Part shown: one piece after another, positions 55,261-63,530 of the stretch
Numbering within the stretch: position 1 is the stretch's first letter
Layout of the letters: the number at the start of each line of letters is the position of its first letter
Source of the DNA: Chryseobacterium glaciei
Lineage (GTDB): Bacteria; Bacteroidota; Bacteroidia; Flavobacteriales; Weeksellaceae
Reading direction: 5' to 3'
Length of the DNA: 64,000 nt
NCBI RefSeq assembly: GCF_001648155.1
Contig: NZ_CP015199.1
Coordinates: 1,436,501-1,500,500 of the forward strand
Notes under the pieces: generated by a model
Seen by the model: the letters and a program-made list of their open reading frames with translations, nothing else
Told to the model about the DNA's origin: nothing
Database searches by the model: none
Position numbers and translations under genes: made by a program

Positions 55261-57018
55261 TTATTCTGATTTTACAACTTCCGTTCTTTCCGAAATACCA
55301 TTAGCATTGAAAGCCTCGATTTGGAAATAATAAGAATCTACTCTGTCTGCTCCGGTGAAGAAATATTCATTCTTTCCGTATACCATGATGCTTCCGTACA
55401 TTTTATCAGGAGATTTTCCCCAATAGATTATATATCCGTCTGCATCCTGATTTTGCTGCCACTTCATCCAGATACTTCTTCTTTCACCAAATTTTTTAGG
55501 ATCAGCCCTTAATGGAACAAAGTTTTCAACCTTTGCGGGTGCTATTCCCGCTCCCTTTCCGAATACTCTGAAACCGCTTAATGCAAATTTTCCTGTTGGC
55601 ATTTTTAAGTTTTCCATTTTCAGGAATCTCGCTTTTGCAGGTTTCTCTAATTCCACATAATCGTGAGGAACGTCTTTGGTATTTTTGCTTTTATCAACAA
55701 TGACATTCCATTTTTTACCGTCGTCTGAACCGTAAATTTTATACTGATGCATTTTGCCTAAAGTTTTACCCATAAACTCAACATCCTGATCCGCATAATT
55801 AATCTGAATCGCATTGATCGTAGAAACTTCTCCTAGATCCGTTTGAAACCACTCTCCTGAATTTCCTGTTTTAGCACTCCAATACGTTTTAATATCTTCA
55901 TCCACCGCATTGTTTGAATGGTAACCACCCAAAGTAGATGAAACCTGAACGGGTTTATCGTAATTCAACAACATCCAACCTGCAAAAAGACCTTTAGAAA
56001 AATCTTTCCCTTGAGCATATTGTGGAAGGAATGTAGGATAATCTCCATAAGCTGTATTCGTGTACATCACATCATCTTTATCAAATCCTGCAGGCCAAAT
56101 CCCCAATCTTCTTTCAAAATTATTTTTAGTTGAAATAAATATCGTTGAAATATGCCACCAATTTTTGAAATTATCCTCAAAAGTTGCTCCGTGTCCAGCC
56201 CCTCTCGCAAAACCTCCCGGTTTATATGAAAATGGGTTGTGTTGCTGATATTCGAAACCTTCAAGAGGATTTTTACTTACATAAACTCCATCAGAATATC
56301 CACTGAATTCTGTTGCCGGAGCGCCATACTGCATATAATATTTACCGTTGTGTTTTGTAACCCAAGCACCTTCTACAAAAGGCTGCAAGAAAACATTATC
56401 GTTATATTCTCCGAAACGTTCCCAACCGTGATCTTCAGGTTTTAACCTTAAAATAGGTTTTACAAAACCTTCAGACTGCAAATTTTTAACTTTAACTTCT
56501 GTACCTAACAAAGGCCATTCATTGCTTGAGCCCCAATATAAATACAGCTTATTTTTGTCCTCATCATAATGAAAAGCCGGATCCCAAGCTCCAACTTTTA
56601 AAGTATCGACAGCAATATGCCAGTCATCTTTTGTTGGGTTTGTACTTTTCCAGATGGGGAAATCCTGTTCCCAAGTTGAGCCGTAGACATACAAAGTATC
56701 TTTCATCGCCCAAACTGCAGGTGCATTAAGATCGTGAGTATATTTGTTGTCTCGAAGGAATTTTCTTTTCACAAATTTCCAATCCAGCATATCGTCGCTA
56801 TACCAATACCCCTCCTGATTGGTTGAAAAAAGGAATAATTTGTTTTTAAAATTAACGATCACCGGATCAGCTGTTGCACGGTGTTTCCCCTGATTCGAAA
56901 AATTCTTGAACGGTGTATATCCATAATCAATATTGATCGGATTACAGAATGTTTTCTGCTGAGCATTGATAAAAAAGAATGGCAACAGAGCCATCAATAG
57001 CATAATTTTCGTTTTCAT
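55261..57018 (-). CDS. Secreted family 43-type glycosidase with F5/8 (discoidin) and FnIII-like domains
   Basis: A 585-residue protein with a signal peptide (MKTKIMLLMALLPFFFINA|QQ). Start taken at the ATG; a GTG two codons upstream is possible. The five-bladed GH43 propeller covers about 25-335: TADPVIVNFKNKLFLFSTN gives the base Asp, VGAWDPAFHYDEDKNKLYLY the pKa-modulating Asp, and VEGAWVTKHNGKYYMQYG the acid Glu. Residues about 345-490 are a discoidin domain (SSTLGGYHSNNAVDEDIKTY, WFQTDLGEVSTINAIQINY). The last 90 are FnIII-like (DADGYIIYWGKSPDKMYG). It probably acts on arabinan or xylan side chains outside the inner membrane. No PUL neighbours. Confidence 0.9.
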   Translation of the reverse strand: MKTKIMLLMALLPFFFINAQQKTFCNPINIDYGYTPFKNFSNQGKHRATADPVIVNFKNKLFLFSTNQEGYWYSDDMLDWKFVKRKFLRDNKYTHDLNAPAVWAMKDTLYVYGSTWEQDFPIWKSTNPTKDDWHIAVDTLKVGAWDPAFHYDEDKNKLYLYWGSSNEWPLLGTEVKVKNLQSEGFVKPILRLKPEDHGWERFGEYNDNVFLQPFVEGAWVTKHNGKYYMQYGAPATEFSGYSDGVYVSKNPLEGFEYQQHNPFSYKPGGFARGAGHGATFEDNFKNWWHISTIFISTKNNFERRLGIWPAGFDKDDVMYTNTAYGDYPTFLPQYAQGKDFSKGLFAGWMLLNYDKPVQVSSTLGGYHSNNAVDEDIKTYWSAKTGNSGEWFQTDLGEVSTINAIQINYADQDVEFMGKTLGKMHQYKIYGSDDGKKWNVIVDKSKNTKDVPHDYVELEKPAKARFLKMENLKMPTGKFALSGFRVFGKGAGIAPAKVENFVPLRADPKKFGERRSIWMKWQQNQDADGYIIYWGKSPDKMYGSIMVYGKNEYFFTGADRVDSYYFQIEAFNANGISERTEVVKSE

Positions 57019-57064
57019 AAGCACTTTTCACTTTTTTCATCCCGTTAATAATATATTTTAAACC

Positions 57065-57988
57065 TTATTTTTTTGGCAAGAAAACTTCGGCAAGCATGCA
57101 ACGTGCACTTCCACCACCGTTTACTTCAATTGTATTTAAATCTGAATAAATAATTTCACAGTATTTTTCAATTGCTGAAACCTGATTTTCATTTAAAGAC
57201 TTAAATGCAGTCTGACTCATCACTAAAAATTTTTCACCTTCATTATTTTGTACCTGAAGCATATTTCCTGCAAATTGCTGCATTTGCTCTTCAGAGATTT
57301 CAATGATTTCTTTTCCAGAATTTTTAATGGTTTCGATGACTTTGCTTCTTTCCAATTCATTATCGATACAGTCTAGACAAATTACCACGAATTTATCAGC
57401 AACACACATCATAACATTGGTATGATAAATCGGAAGCCTTTCTGATCCTACTGTCTGAAAAGAATGAAAAACAACAGGTGTAAAACCATATTTATCACAG
57501 AATTCTCTGAATAACCTTTCATCCAATCTTAAAGAAACCGAACCGTAAGCCAATTTATTATCGTGATCAAAAATCATACTTCCTGTTCCTTCCAAAAAGT
57601 GACCTTGGATTTCCGGCAATGACCAATCATCAATTTCAGAAACCTCAAAACCTTGACCTTTGATCGTTTCAATAATATCTTCTCTTCTTTCTACTCTTCT
57701 GTTTGAAGCGAACATCGGATATAAAACTACTTTCCCGTCCTTGTGAAAACTCACCCAGTTATTCGGGAAAATTGAATCCGGTGTGTGAGGATCTATCGTG
57801 TCTTTTACAGTGATCACATTGATTCCTTTGTTCCTTAATTTCTCAGCGAAAATATTAAATTCTGCCAAAGCCTTAGATTGAATATCAGAACCTTTCTGTT
57901 CAACCTGAAAATAATTGTTTTCCGCCGTCTCTGCATTGTAACCGAATGCAATCGGCTCTATCATTAATACTGTATCTGTTGTCTGCAT
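57065..57988 (-). CDS. ctlX: Amidinotransferase-fold hydrolase, citrulline utilization type
   Basis: A 307-residue pentein-fold enzyme. The start TVLMIEPIAFGYNAETAENN and the PNNWVSFHKDGKVVLYPMFA, EGTGSMIFDH, and GGGSARCMLAEVFLP segments match the CtlX (citrulline utilization hydrolase) family. The catalytic cysteine is C297; histidine in IYHTNVMMCVADKF and Asp/Glu residues complete the guanidino-modifying site. It lies downstream of a related enzyme, from which it is separated by a four-helix-bundle element. It is likely to hydrolyse a ureido or guanidino compound related to arginine. Confidence 0.87.
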   Translation of the reverse strand: MQTTDTVLMIEPIAFGYNAETAENNYFQVEQKGSDIQSKALAEFNIFAEKLRNKGINVITVKDTIDPHTPDSIFPNNWVSFHKDGKVVLYPMFASNRRVERREDIIETIKGQGFEVSEIDDWSLPEIQGHFLEGTGSMIFDHDNKLAYGSVSLRLDERLFREFCDKYGFTPVVFHSFQTVGSERLPIYHTNVMMCVADKFVVICLDCIDNELERSKVIETIKNSGKEIIEISEEQMQQFAGNMLQVQNNEGEKFLVMSQTAFKSLNENQVSAIEKYCEIIYSDLNTIEVNGGGSARCMLAEVFLPKK

Positions 57989-58027
57989 TTGTTTTGAGTT
58001 TGAGGGTGTTTTGGGTTTGAGAGTCTG

Positions 58028-58064
58028 AGTGTTTTAGTGTTTTAGTGTTTTAGTGTTTTAGTGT
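58028..58064 (+). repeat. Tandem octamer repeat AGTGTTTT
   Basis: Four perfect copies of the 8-mer AGTGTTTT plus a partial fifth, immediately next to the stop codon of the second four-helix-bundle gene. It is part of the left arm of element 2. An octamer tandem array can change copy number by slippage. Confidence 0.9.
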
Positions 58065-58067
58065 AAA

Positions 58068-58469
58068 TTATTTTTCGCCTTGATTTACTGATGAAAATGA
58101 ACACCAACTTTGTGACTGACTCATCATATTGACCAACATCCCAATTATTTGATTATACTGATTGTTTAAATTATTAAATTGTTCTTCATTAATGTAGTTA
58201 CATTTTAGAGCAAATAGAAGCCATGTTTGGGTTTCTCTCGCTTCACCTTCAGAATCTGTAAGTTTGGCTACAAAAGATTTTTCATATTTTCTTTTTCCCC
58301 AAGCTTCACTGATATTTGCAGAAACCGACCTTGAAGATCTCCTGATTTGATCGGTAAGAGAATAAAATTCTTCTTTAGGAAAAGATTTCGAAAGTTCATA
58401 AATAATCATAGCCACATCAACAGATTTTTGAAAAACCTTCAGATCCTGATGAAATTTAATTATTGACAT
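58068..58469 (-). CDS. Four-helix-bundle protein (23S rRNA intervening-sequence protein family), second copy
   Basis: A 133-residue member of the same family as the gene at 48161-48526, with about one third identity by eye: LKVFQKSVDVAMIIYELSKS, FPKEEFYSLTDQIRRSSRSV, SANISEAWGKRKYEKSFVAK. The C-terminal tail is low in complexity (NMMSQSQSWCSFSSVNQ). It lies between two enzymes of arginine-like metabolism with inverted, repeat-rich flanks. Divergence from copy 1 suggests separate acquisitions rather than a recent duplication. Confidence 0.9.
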   Translation of the reverse strand: MSIIKFHQDLKVFQKSVDVAMIIYELSKSFPKEEFYSLTDQIRRSSRSVSANISEAWGKRKYEKSFVAKLTDSEGEARETQTWLLFALKCNYINEEQFNNLNNQYNQIIGMLVNMMSQSQSWCSFSSVNQGEK

Positions 58470-58562
58470 ATTTGTATTTTCAACTAAAATAGAAAAAAAA
58501 ACAAATACTTTTATAAACCTTCAAACACTAACATTCTCCCACTCTAAAACTCTACTACACTC

Positions 58563-59477
58563 CTACTCCCTAACAAGCGGCATCGTAGAACATCTCAACA
58601 ATCCTCCCATTTTAGAAATTTCTCTGTACGGAATTTCTTCAACCGTCATTCCCCATTCGTTTCTTAGGTGATTGTTCATTCTTGTAAAAGCTTTGTCTGA
58701 TACTACAATTTCGGGTGAAATTGAGAAAATATTCGGACACATTTCAAACATTTCCTCGTCTGTGACATGGAAACAGTTTTCTTCTCCAAAAATATCAATG
58801 ATCAAACGGTAATCACTTTCATCCACAAAACCGTTTTTATAAATGATGCATTTATCTTTCCCAACCGGGTTGAATGTACAATCTAAATGTAAAATTCCTT
58901 CATATGGAATTCTGTCATTTTTCTTTAATTCCAAATCAATAATTCTCTTTTTTGGAAAATATTCCTTTAGAATTTCAATCGCGTATTCGTTTGTTCTTGC
59001 AGTTTTATAATTTCTGTAATCTTCACTGAAACATGTCCCAATGAAAAGAAAATCGTTCCAAACGATCACATCACCGCCTTCAATGTGGGCTGTTTCCGGA
59101 AGGTTGATTATTGTTCTCCATGCTACTTTTTCGTAAACATTTTTGTAAGCTTCCTGCTCATCGGCTCTGTCTGCAATGACGTTTGAAATAATCATTTTAT
59201 CATCGATCACAAAAGCTACATCTCTTGCGAAAACCTGATTGTAATCTTTAATGATACTCGGACGCAGCACCTCTACATCATATTTTTTCAAAACTGCTTC
59301 AAAAGCATTCATTTCATTGATGATATCCTCTTCTTTTGGATACATGTTGTTTTCGATTGAGTAATATGACTTGGCATCATAGCTTTCCTCAAGCGTGGGA
59401 ACAGATCCCATTGAATTGGGTTGGCCTAAAACTACTGATTTCAGCCTTCCCGTTTCGTTTTTAATGTTTAGTTTCAT
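58563..59477 (-). CDS. Arginine deiminase-like / dimethylargininase-family hydrolase
   Basis: A 304-residue guanidino-group-modifying enzyme. The start RLKSVVLGQPNSMGSVPTLE, then YNQVFARDVAFVIDDKMIIS and AHIEGGDVIVWNDFLFIG are the amidinotransferase/ADI core. The histidine is in LHLDCTFNPV and the nucleophile is C296 in GGLLRCSTMPLVRE. It could be an arginine deiminase, a dimethylarginine hydrolase, or an arginine-derived amidinotransferase; no single motif decides. The stop codon lies in the right arm of element 2, so the protein's last residues (LVRE) coincide with the repeat. It is 574 bases from ctlX, which reads the same way. Confidence 0.85.
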   Translation of the reverse strand: MKLNIKNETGRLKSVVLGQPNSMGSVPTLEESYDAKSYYSIENNMYPKEEDIINEMNAFEAVLKKYDVEVLRPSIIKDYNQVFARDVAFVIDDKMIISNVIADRADEQEAYKNVYEKVAWRTIINLPETAHIEGGDVIVWNDFLFIGTCFSEDYRNYKTARTNEYAIEILKEYFPKKRIIDLELKKNDRIPYEGILHLDCTFNPVGKDKCIIYKNGFVDESDYRLIIDIFGEENCFHVTDEEMFEMCPNIFSISPEIVVSDKAFTRMNNHLRNEWGMTVEEIPYREISKMGGLLRCSTMPLVRE

Positions 59478-59784
59478 AAAGATTTATGCAATACTACAAA
59501 TATAAGTAAAGGTCTGTATTTAGGAAACTTTTGAGCCGTTTTATAAACAAGCTTTAATTTTATACTGCAAAATCTCAGTTCTACAGTTTTTAGTTAAGTT
59601 TTTCGAATTAAAGACAGATTTAATTGCTTCCATCAAAGGATTTGAAAGATAATTTTAGATATAACATATTGCTAATTATTAATTTACGTTTAAAATTTTA
59701 TTCACATTTAAAATAAATTCCTATCTTAGTGATATAGTTTTCGCGAAAAATTAAATTTAACTATTAACATCAAATCACAAAATC
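59478..59784. other. Intergenic region, 307 bases, promoter region for the Cys-rich peptide
   Basis: A divergent gap between the ADI-like gene (minus) and the Gly-Gly peptide gene (plus). I see no gene. TATCTTAG at about 59723 is one base off TAnnTTTG and could drive the peptide. No long inverted repeat is present. Confidence 0.4.
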
Positions 59785-59949
59785 ATGAACAAGAAAAATC
59801 CAGTGCTGAAACATGCACAAAAATTAGGAAGAGATCAACAAAAATCAATTGTAGGAGGCATCGCAATCGGTGGGGCAAGACGCTGCTGCGAATGGGATGA
59901 CTCAGGAAAATGCTATATCTGGACATGCGACAGATGCCAATGTCCTTAA
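59785..59949 (+). CDS. Gly-Gly leader, six-cysteine small peptide (candidate bacteriocin or modified peptide precursor)
   Basis: A 54-residue peptide. The leader HAQKLGRDQQKSIVGG has the form of Bacteroidetes Gly-Gly leaders (L-x-R/x-x-x-x-K-S-I-x-G-G, cleaved after GG at 24-25 or after the second GG at 29-30). The core ARRCCEWDDSGKCYIWTC then DRCQCP has six cysteines (C34, C35, C43, C48, C51, C53), enough for three disulfides or thioether bridges. No C39-peptidase ABC transporter or modification enzyme lies within the window. Followed by its own terminator. The peptide's function is inferred from the leader type only. Confidence 0.7.
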   Translation: MNKKNPVLKHAQKLGRDQQKSIVGGIAIGGARRCCEWDDSGKCYIWTCDRCQCP

Positions 59950-59959
59950 TTAAAAATAT

Positions 59960-59986
59960 AAACCCCACTTCCTAAAAGTGGGGTTT
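59960..59986. terminator. Bidirectional terminator between the Cys-rich peptide and the barrel gene
   Basis: AAACCCCACT / AGTGGGGTTT, 10-bp perfect stem with a 7-base loop, and T-rich on both sides. Confidence 0.85.
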
Positions 59987-59989
59987 ATT

Positions 59990-62161
59990 TTATCTTGCTC
60001 TGTTCTCTTCTTCTGTCTTCTGTATATCTTTTGTCTGATATTTTGAGCTTCCAAAGTTATAACTTAAAGAAAATATCAATCTTTGAGTATCCCACCAATG
60101 TGTAAATCGGGTATCCATAATCTGTTTATGTCTGAATTCCATACGTTGATCATAAGAATCAAAAATATTATTAAAGCTTATTTTCGTATTCAGTTTATTA
60201 TCAAACCAAGCTTTTTGAACTGAAATATCTACTGTATATCTCAGCTTAATTATATACAAACTATTTCCCGTTTTAGATTCATAATTTGTAAAAACATTAA
60301 CCGTATAGCCTTTTGGCAAAGAGAAAACCTGATTTAATCGAATCTCATAATTATAAATTTTTAAGGCAAAGATTTCATCCAGATAAGGTCTGAATTCATG
60401 ATTATAATATCCCACGATCTGGCTGTTTACATTCCACCATTTCGCTATTTTTATGGGAAAACTCATTTCTAAAGTCGCAAAATTCCGATACGGCAGATTG
60501 GTTCCTAAAAACTCCAAAACATTAGTTTCAGGATTGTAGATAGGATAACGTACCATCACATCTGTTTCTTTTCCAACAGTGAAAGCTGTTACCCAATTTT
60601 TATATCGATAGGTTGCTTTAATCTGATTGGTAAAAGAGGGTTGCAGGTAAGGGTTTCCAATCCAATAATTCAGCGGACTATAATAAAACCTAAAAGGATT
60701 GAGCTGTGAAAAAACCGGTCTTGTAATTTTTCTGCTGTAAGAGAATGAAAGCTCATTAGATTTGTTGAATGCATAACTTGCACTAAAAGATGGCAGCCAT
60801 TTCAGATAATTTCTCGCCACAACAGAGTCTATCGTTACAGCATTAGAAATACTTTGAGTATTTTCAAATCTTAATCCCGCATTGATCTGAAGCTTATTAA
60901 ATTTCCGACTGTATGCCAAATATCCTGCAAATATTCTCTCTTTGTATGAAAATTGATTGCTTCTCGTTGGATCAAAAATGAATTGTTTATCTACCGCCAA
61001 CGTATCATATCTAATCATATTATTCGTTTTAGTATCACTGAATTTTGCACCCGCCTCAAAAGTAGCACCTCCTATTTTTTGAGAAACATCAACTTGCCCT
61101 GTATAAATACTAATCTTGTTGAGGAGATCAGATTTCCAATAGGATAAAAGCTGTGAAGTTGGCATATCATTATTCAGAAAATCGTCTTTTTGCTTATTTT
61201 CAACCGAAAGATAGTTACCTAAAAAGCTCAGTTTAAAATTTTTATGCTGGAAAGAATAATCTGTAGTTACTCCGTAATTATCTTGAAAATAGTTCGTAGG
61301 ATTTTTACTTTCTGTATTAAAAACCAACTGCGTTTCATCTTTATTAACCGTATACAATGAGCCTAAACGAATCCGCTCACTATCTCTAAAGTTCCCCCTT
61401 ACATTGACTCCAAACCTATTCTTATCATTCAATTTATAATCAACTCCCATCTGAATAGCATAAATTTCCGCATCATCTTTTTGGTAAGTCTGTGTTCTCA
61501 TAACATTCGTATTTGCTAAACGTTGCAGCGCGTTATAGCGATATGTTGAAATTCCGTTGTTATAACCTAACTGTAGAGTATAGCCTATCTTTTCAGTATT
61601 GTAAGAAAGATTCAGGCTATTTTCTTTATAATTAAATTTATTGATGCTGGTGTTTCCAATATAATTTCCTTTCCAGCCCAGATTGGTATTTTTCTTTAAT
61701 TTAATATCAATAATCCCTTTAAATTCGGCATCATATTTTGAAGATGGATTCGCATTTACTTCAATAGATTCTACCATTTCCGGCGACAGAGATCTAAGAT
61801 AAGACTGCAATTCCTGATTACTCATTAGAACAGGTTTCCCATTAATAAAAATTGCAGGATTAATTCTTCCTCCCATAAAAATTCCATTTTCCGAATCTAT
61901 CGTCACACCAGGAGTTTTTCTTAAAACTTCGAGAATATTTGTGGATGTTTTAAAATCTTTATTCCCAGAAACACTCATCACAATATTTCCATCATTGAGC
62001 TTTAAATCTCTCCGCGAAGATTGTATAATAACTTCAGAAATAGTTGCGATCGAATCTTTTTGTTTTATAGAATCGGAAACTTTTGCATTGAGAATTTCTT
62101 GAGACTTTGCAAAAAATGACAAGAATAGCGACAAGATAAAAATCCATAATTTGGCGTACAT
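59990..62161 (-). CDS. Outer-membrane beta-barrel protein, TonB-receptor-like
   Basis: A 723-residue protein with a signal peptide (cleaved near FFAKS|QEIL). The plug contains LEVLRKTPGVTIDSENGIFM, FINGKPVLM and VNANPSSKYDAEFKGIIDIK. The barrel runs to a C-terminal strand, LIFSLSYNFGSSKYQTKD. As with the barrel at 50536-52848, the N-terminal carboxypeptidase-regulatory domain is missing. Directly upstream is an AraC-type regulator reading the same way, which could control it. The ligand is unknown; the neighbouring Gly-Gly peptide is convergent and may or may not be related. Confidence 0.88.
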   Translation of the reverse strand: MYAKLWIFILSLFLSFFAKSQEILNAKVSDSIKQKDSIATISEVIIQSSRRDLKLNDGNIVMSVSGNKDFKTSTNILEVLRKTPGVTIDSENGIFMGGRINPAIFINGKPVLMSNQELQSYLRSLSPEMVESIEVNANPSSKYDAEFKGIIDIKLKKNTNLGWKGNYIGNTSINKFNYKENSLNLSYNTEKIGYTLQLGYNNGISTYRYNALQRLANTNVMRTQTYQKDDAEIYAIQMGVDYKLNDKNRFGVNVRGNFRDSERIRLGSLYTVNKDETQLVFNTESKNPTNYFQDNYGVTTDYSFQHKNFKLSFLGNYLSVENKQKDDFLNNDMPTSQLLSYWKSDLLNKISIYTGQVDVSQKIGGATFEAGAKFSDTKTNNMIRYDTLAVDKQFIFDPTRSNQFSYKERIFAGYLAYSRKFNKLQINAGLRFENTQSISNAVTIDSVVARNYLKWLPSFSASYAFNKSNELSFSYSRKITRPVFSQLNPFRFYYSPLNYWIGNPYLQPSFTNQIKATYRYKNWVTAFTVGKETDVMVRYPIYNPETNVLEFLGTNLPYRNFATLEMSFPIKIAKWWNVNSQIVGYYNHEFRPYLDEIFALKIYNYEIRLNQVFSLPKGYTVNVFTNYESKTGNSLYIIKLRYTVDISVQKAWFDNKLNTKISFNNIFDSYDQRMEFRHKQIMDTRFTHWWDTQRLIFSLSYNFGSSKYQTKDIQKTEEENRAR

Positions 62162-62241
62162 AAACTTTAAATTTTATGAAGCCAAAAGTATTGGATGCCG
62201 GTAAAAATTAGGTTTTGATGTTTAAATTCCGAAGTACAGAA

Positions 62242-63303
62242 TTATAAATCTAAACTCTGAAACCTAGGCTCAGAAGCCAGTTGAGATTGTTTGTAAAGAA
62301 GTGGCGTTGTGTTTTTTATTTTCTTGAAAGTGGAAAAAAATGTAGATTTAGAATTGAATCCAACCTCATATCCAATTTCTTCAAATTTCAGATACGAGCC
62401 ATTTTCAATTTTTTCACACGCTTCGCTGATTCTGTATTCATTGATGTATGTTGCGAAACTTTTTTCCAAGTTATCATTTAATAATTGCGAAAGCTGATGG
62501 GCTGAAATATTCATTTTCATAGCCAGATCACTTAATTTCAAATTCGGGTTTTTATACAGTTCTTCCATATCCATCAACCTTTCTAATTTTGAAACAAAGT
62601 TTTCAGCCTGTTCGTCCGATATCTTTTTATTAGAATATTTACGCTCTTCTTTTACTGCTGCGGATCGATATTTATTGTTGAATAAAATCAGGATATTACC
62701 ATATAAAATTAAAGAAAATACAAGACTCCCTCCCGCACAATATATCGGAATCCAACCTGTGGACATGAGCTGATAAGCTAAAAAGATGATTACATTACTT
62801 ATTAAAACCGGAAGAATATATTGCGTCAGTTTCTTAGCATCTTTCTTTGAAAAAATATAATATTTATAAACGGATAGAAAAATAAAAACCGTCCAGACCC
62901 CATAAATAAATGTTGCAAAATATCTATCCCAAGTAACAGGAAAAATAAGATACAAAAGTCCGACTGTACCAAGAATCAAAGTCAGGATACCAAAGGATTG
63001 TCTAGATTTTTTAAGATCAAACTGTTCTTGTAAAAAAGAAGAACGAATATAATAATACAAAGCCGGACCTGTAAAAAAGAGCGCTGACAATCCCAAATGT
63101 GGAATAATTAGAGGCCAGTCCGGATAGAAATAAATACAAACAGAAATCCCTACTCTGATGCTTAAAGTCAATAAAATTAATCCCAAAAAGAAATCCGGAA
63201 TATATTTTAGTTTCTTAATAAACACCAAATAAAGTCCAAGTAGAAGCCCATTAAAGGCTCCTATCGCACTAAAGAAGAATAACATTTGCTGTCCGAAACT
63301 CAT
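62242..63303 (-). CDS. AraC-family transcriptional regulator with seven-helix membrane domain
   Basis: A 353-residue protein. The first 215 residues form about seven membrane helices (GAFNGLLLGLYLVFIKKL, FFLGLILLTLSIRVGISVCI, LIIPHLGLSALFFTGPALYY and others). After a charged linker, residues about 240-345 are an AraC DNA-binding domain with two helix-turn-helix parts: LSDLAMKMNISAHQLSQLLN and FEEIGYEVGFNSKSTFFSTF. A membrane sensor fused to AraC is common in Bacteroidetes. The gene lies 80 bases upstream of the barrel gene in the same direction, so it is the likely regulator. Confidence 0.92.
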   Translation of the reverse strand: MSFGQQMLFFFSAIGAFNGLLLGLYLVFIKKLKYIPDFFLGLILLTLSIRVGISVCIYFYPDWPLIIPHLGLSALFFTGPALYYYIRSSFLQEQFDLKKSRQSFGILTLILGTVGLLYLIFPVTWDRYFATFIYGVWTVFIFLSVYKYYIFSKKDAKKLTQYILPVLISNVIIFLAYQLMSTGWIPIYCAGGSLVFSLILYGNILILFNNKYRSAAVKEERKYSNKKISDEQAENFVSKLERLMDMEELYKNPNLKLSDLAMKMNISAHQLSQLLNDNLEKSFATYINEYRISEACEKIENGSYLKFEEIGYEVGFNSKSTFFSTFKKIKNTTPLLYKQSQLASEPRFQSLDL

Positions 63304-63483
63304 TGTTAAATTAATTTTTCATGAAAAGTAAATTTAATGATTTTCTTAGGTTCAATTTCAGATAATTAAGTAAAATATTATTGTTCAGTGATATTTTAAA
63401 ATTGACTACGAGTAAACGTTCATAATATCAACTTTTTCAAAGAAACAAAGCAGAAATTATATCAACGAAATCATTAAACAAAA

Positions 63484-63510
63484 AAATCCCAAAGCATAAC
63501 TTTGGGATTT
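63484..63510 (-). terminator. Terminator of gltA
   Basis: AAATCCCAAAG / CTTTGGGATTT, a perfect 11-bp stem with a CATAA loop, followed by TTTTTGTTT on the minus strand, 20 bases past the stop codon. Confidence 0.93.
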
Positions 63511-63530
63511 GTACTGATCTGAAACAAATA

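Larger units (their letters stand above)
58001..58573. mobile_element. Second four-helix-bundle element with degenerate inverted ends (element 2)
   Basis: The gene at 58068-58469 is bordered on the left by G/T-rich sequence (GGGTTTGAGAGTCTGAG, then TGTTTTAG repeats) and on the right by C/A-rich sequence whose reverse complement reads GAGTTTTAGAGTGGGAG and TTAGTGTTTGA. The two arms are imperfect inverted repeats. As in element 1, the upstream gene's stop codon is inside an arm, in GGGAGTAGG (element 1: GGGATTAGG). Exact boundaries are uncertain. It separates two co-directional guanidino-enzyme genes. Confidence 0.45.

Noticed and set aside
58028..58064. Octamer array considered as a CRISPR remnant
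   Set aside because: Repeats are 8 bases without spacers and no cas genes are present; it is a simple tandem repeat in the flank of a four-helix-bundle gene.
59783..59968. Minus-strand 61-codon frame opposite the Gly-Gly peptide
   Set aside because: It lies wholly antisense to the peptide and runs through its terminator; the plus-strand frame has a recognisable leader and stop just before the hairpin.
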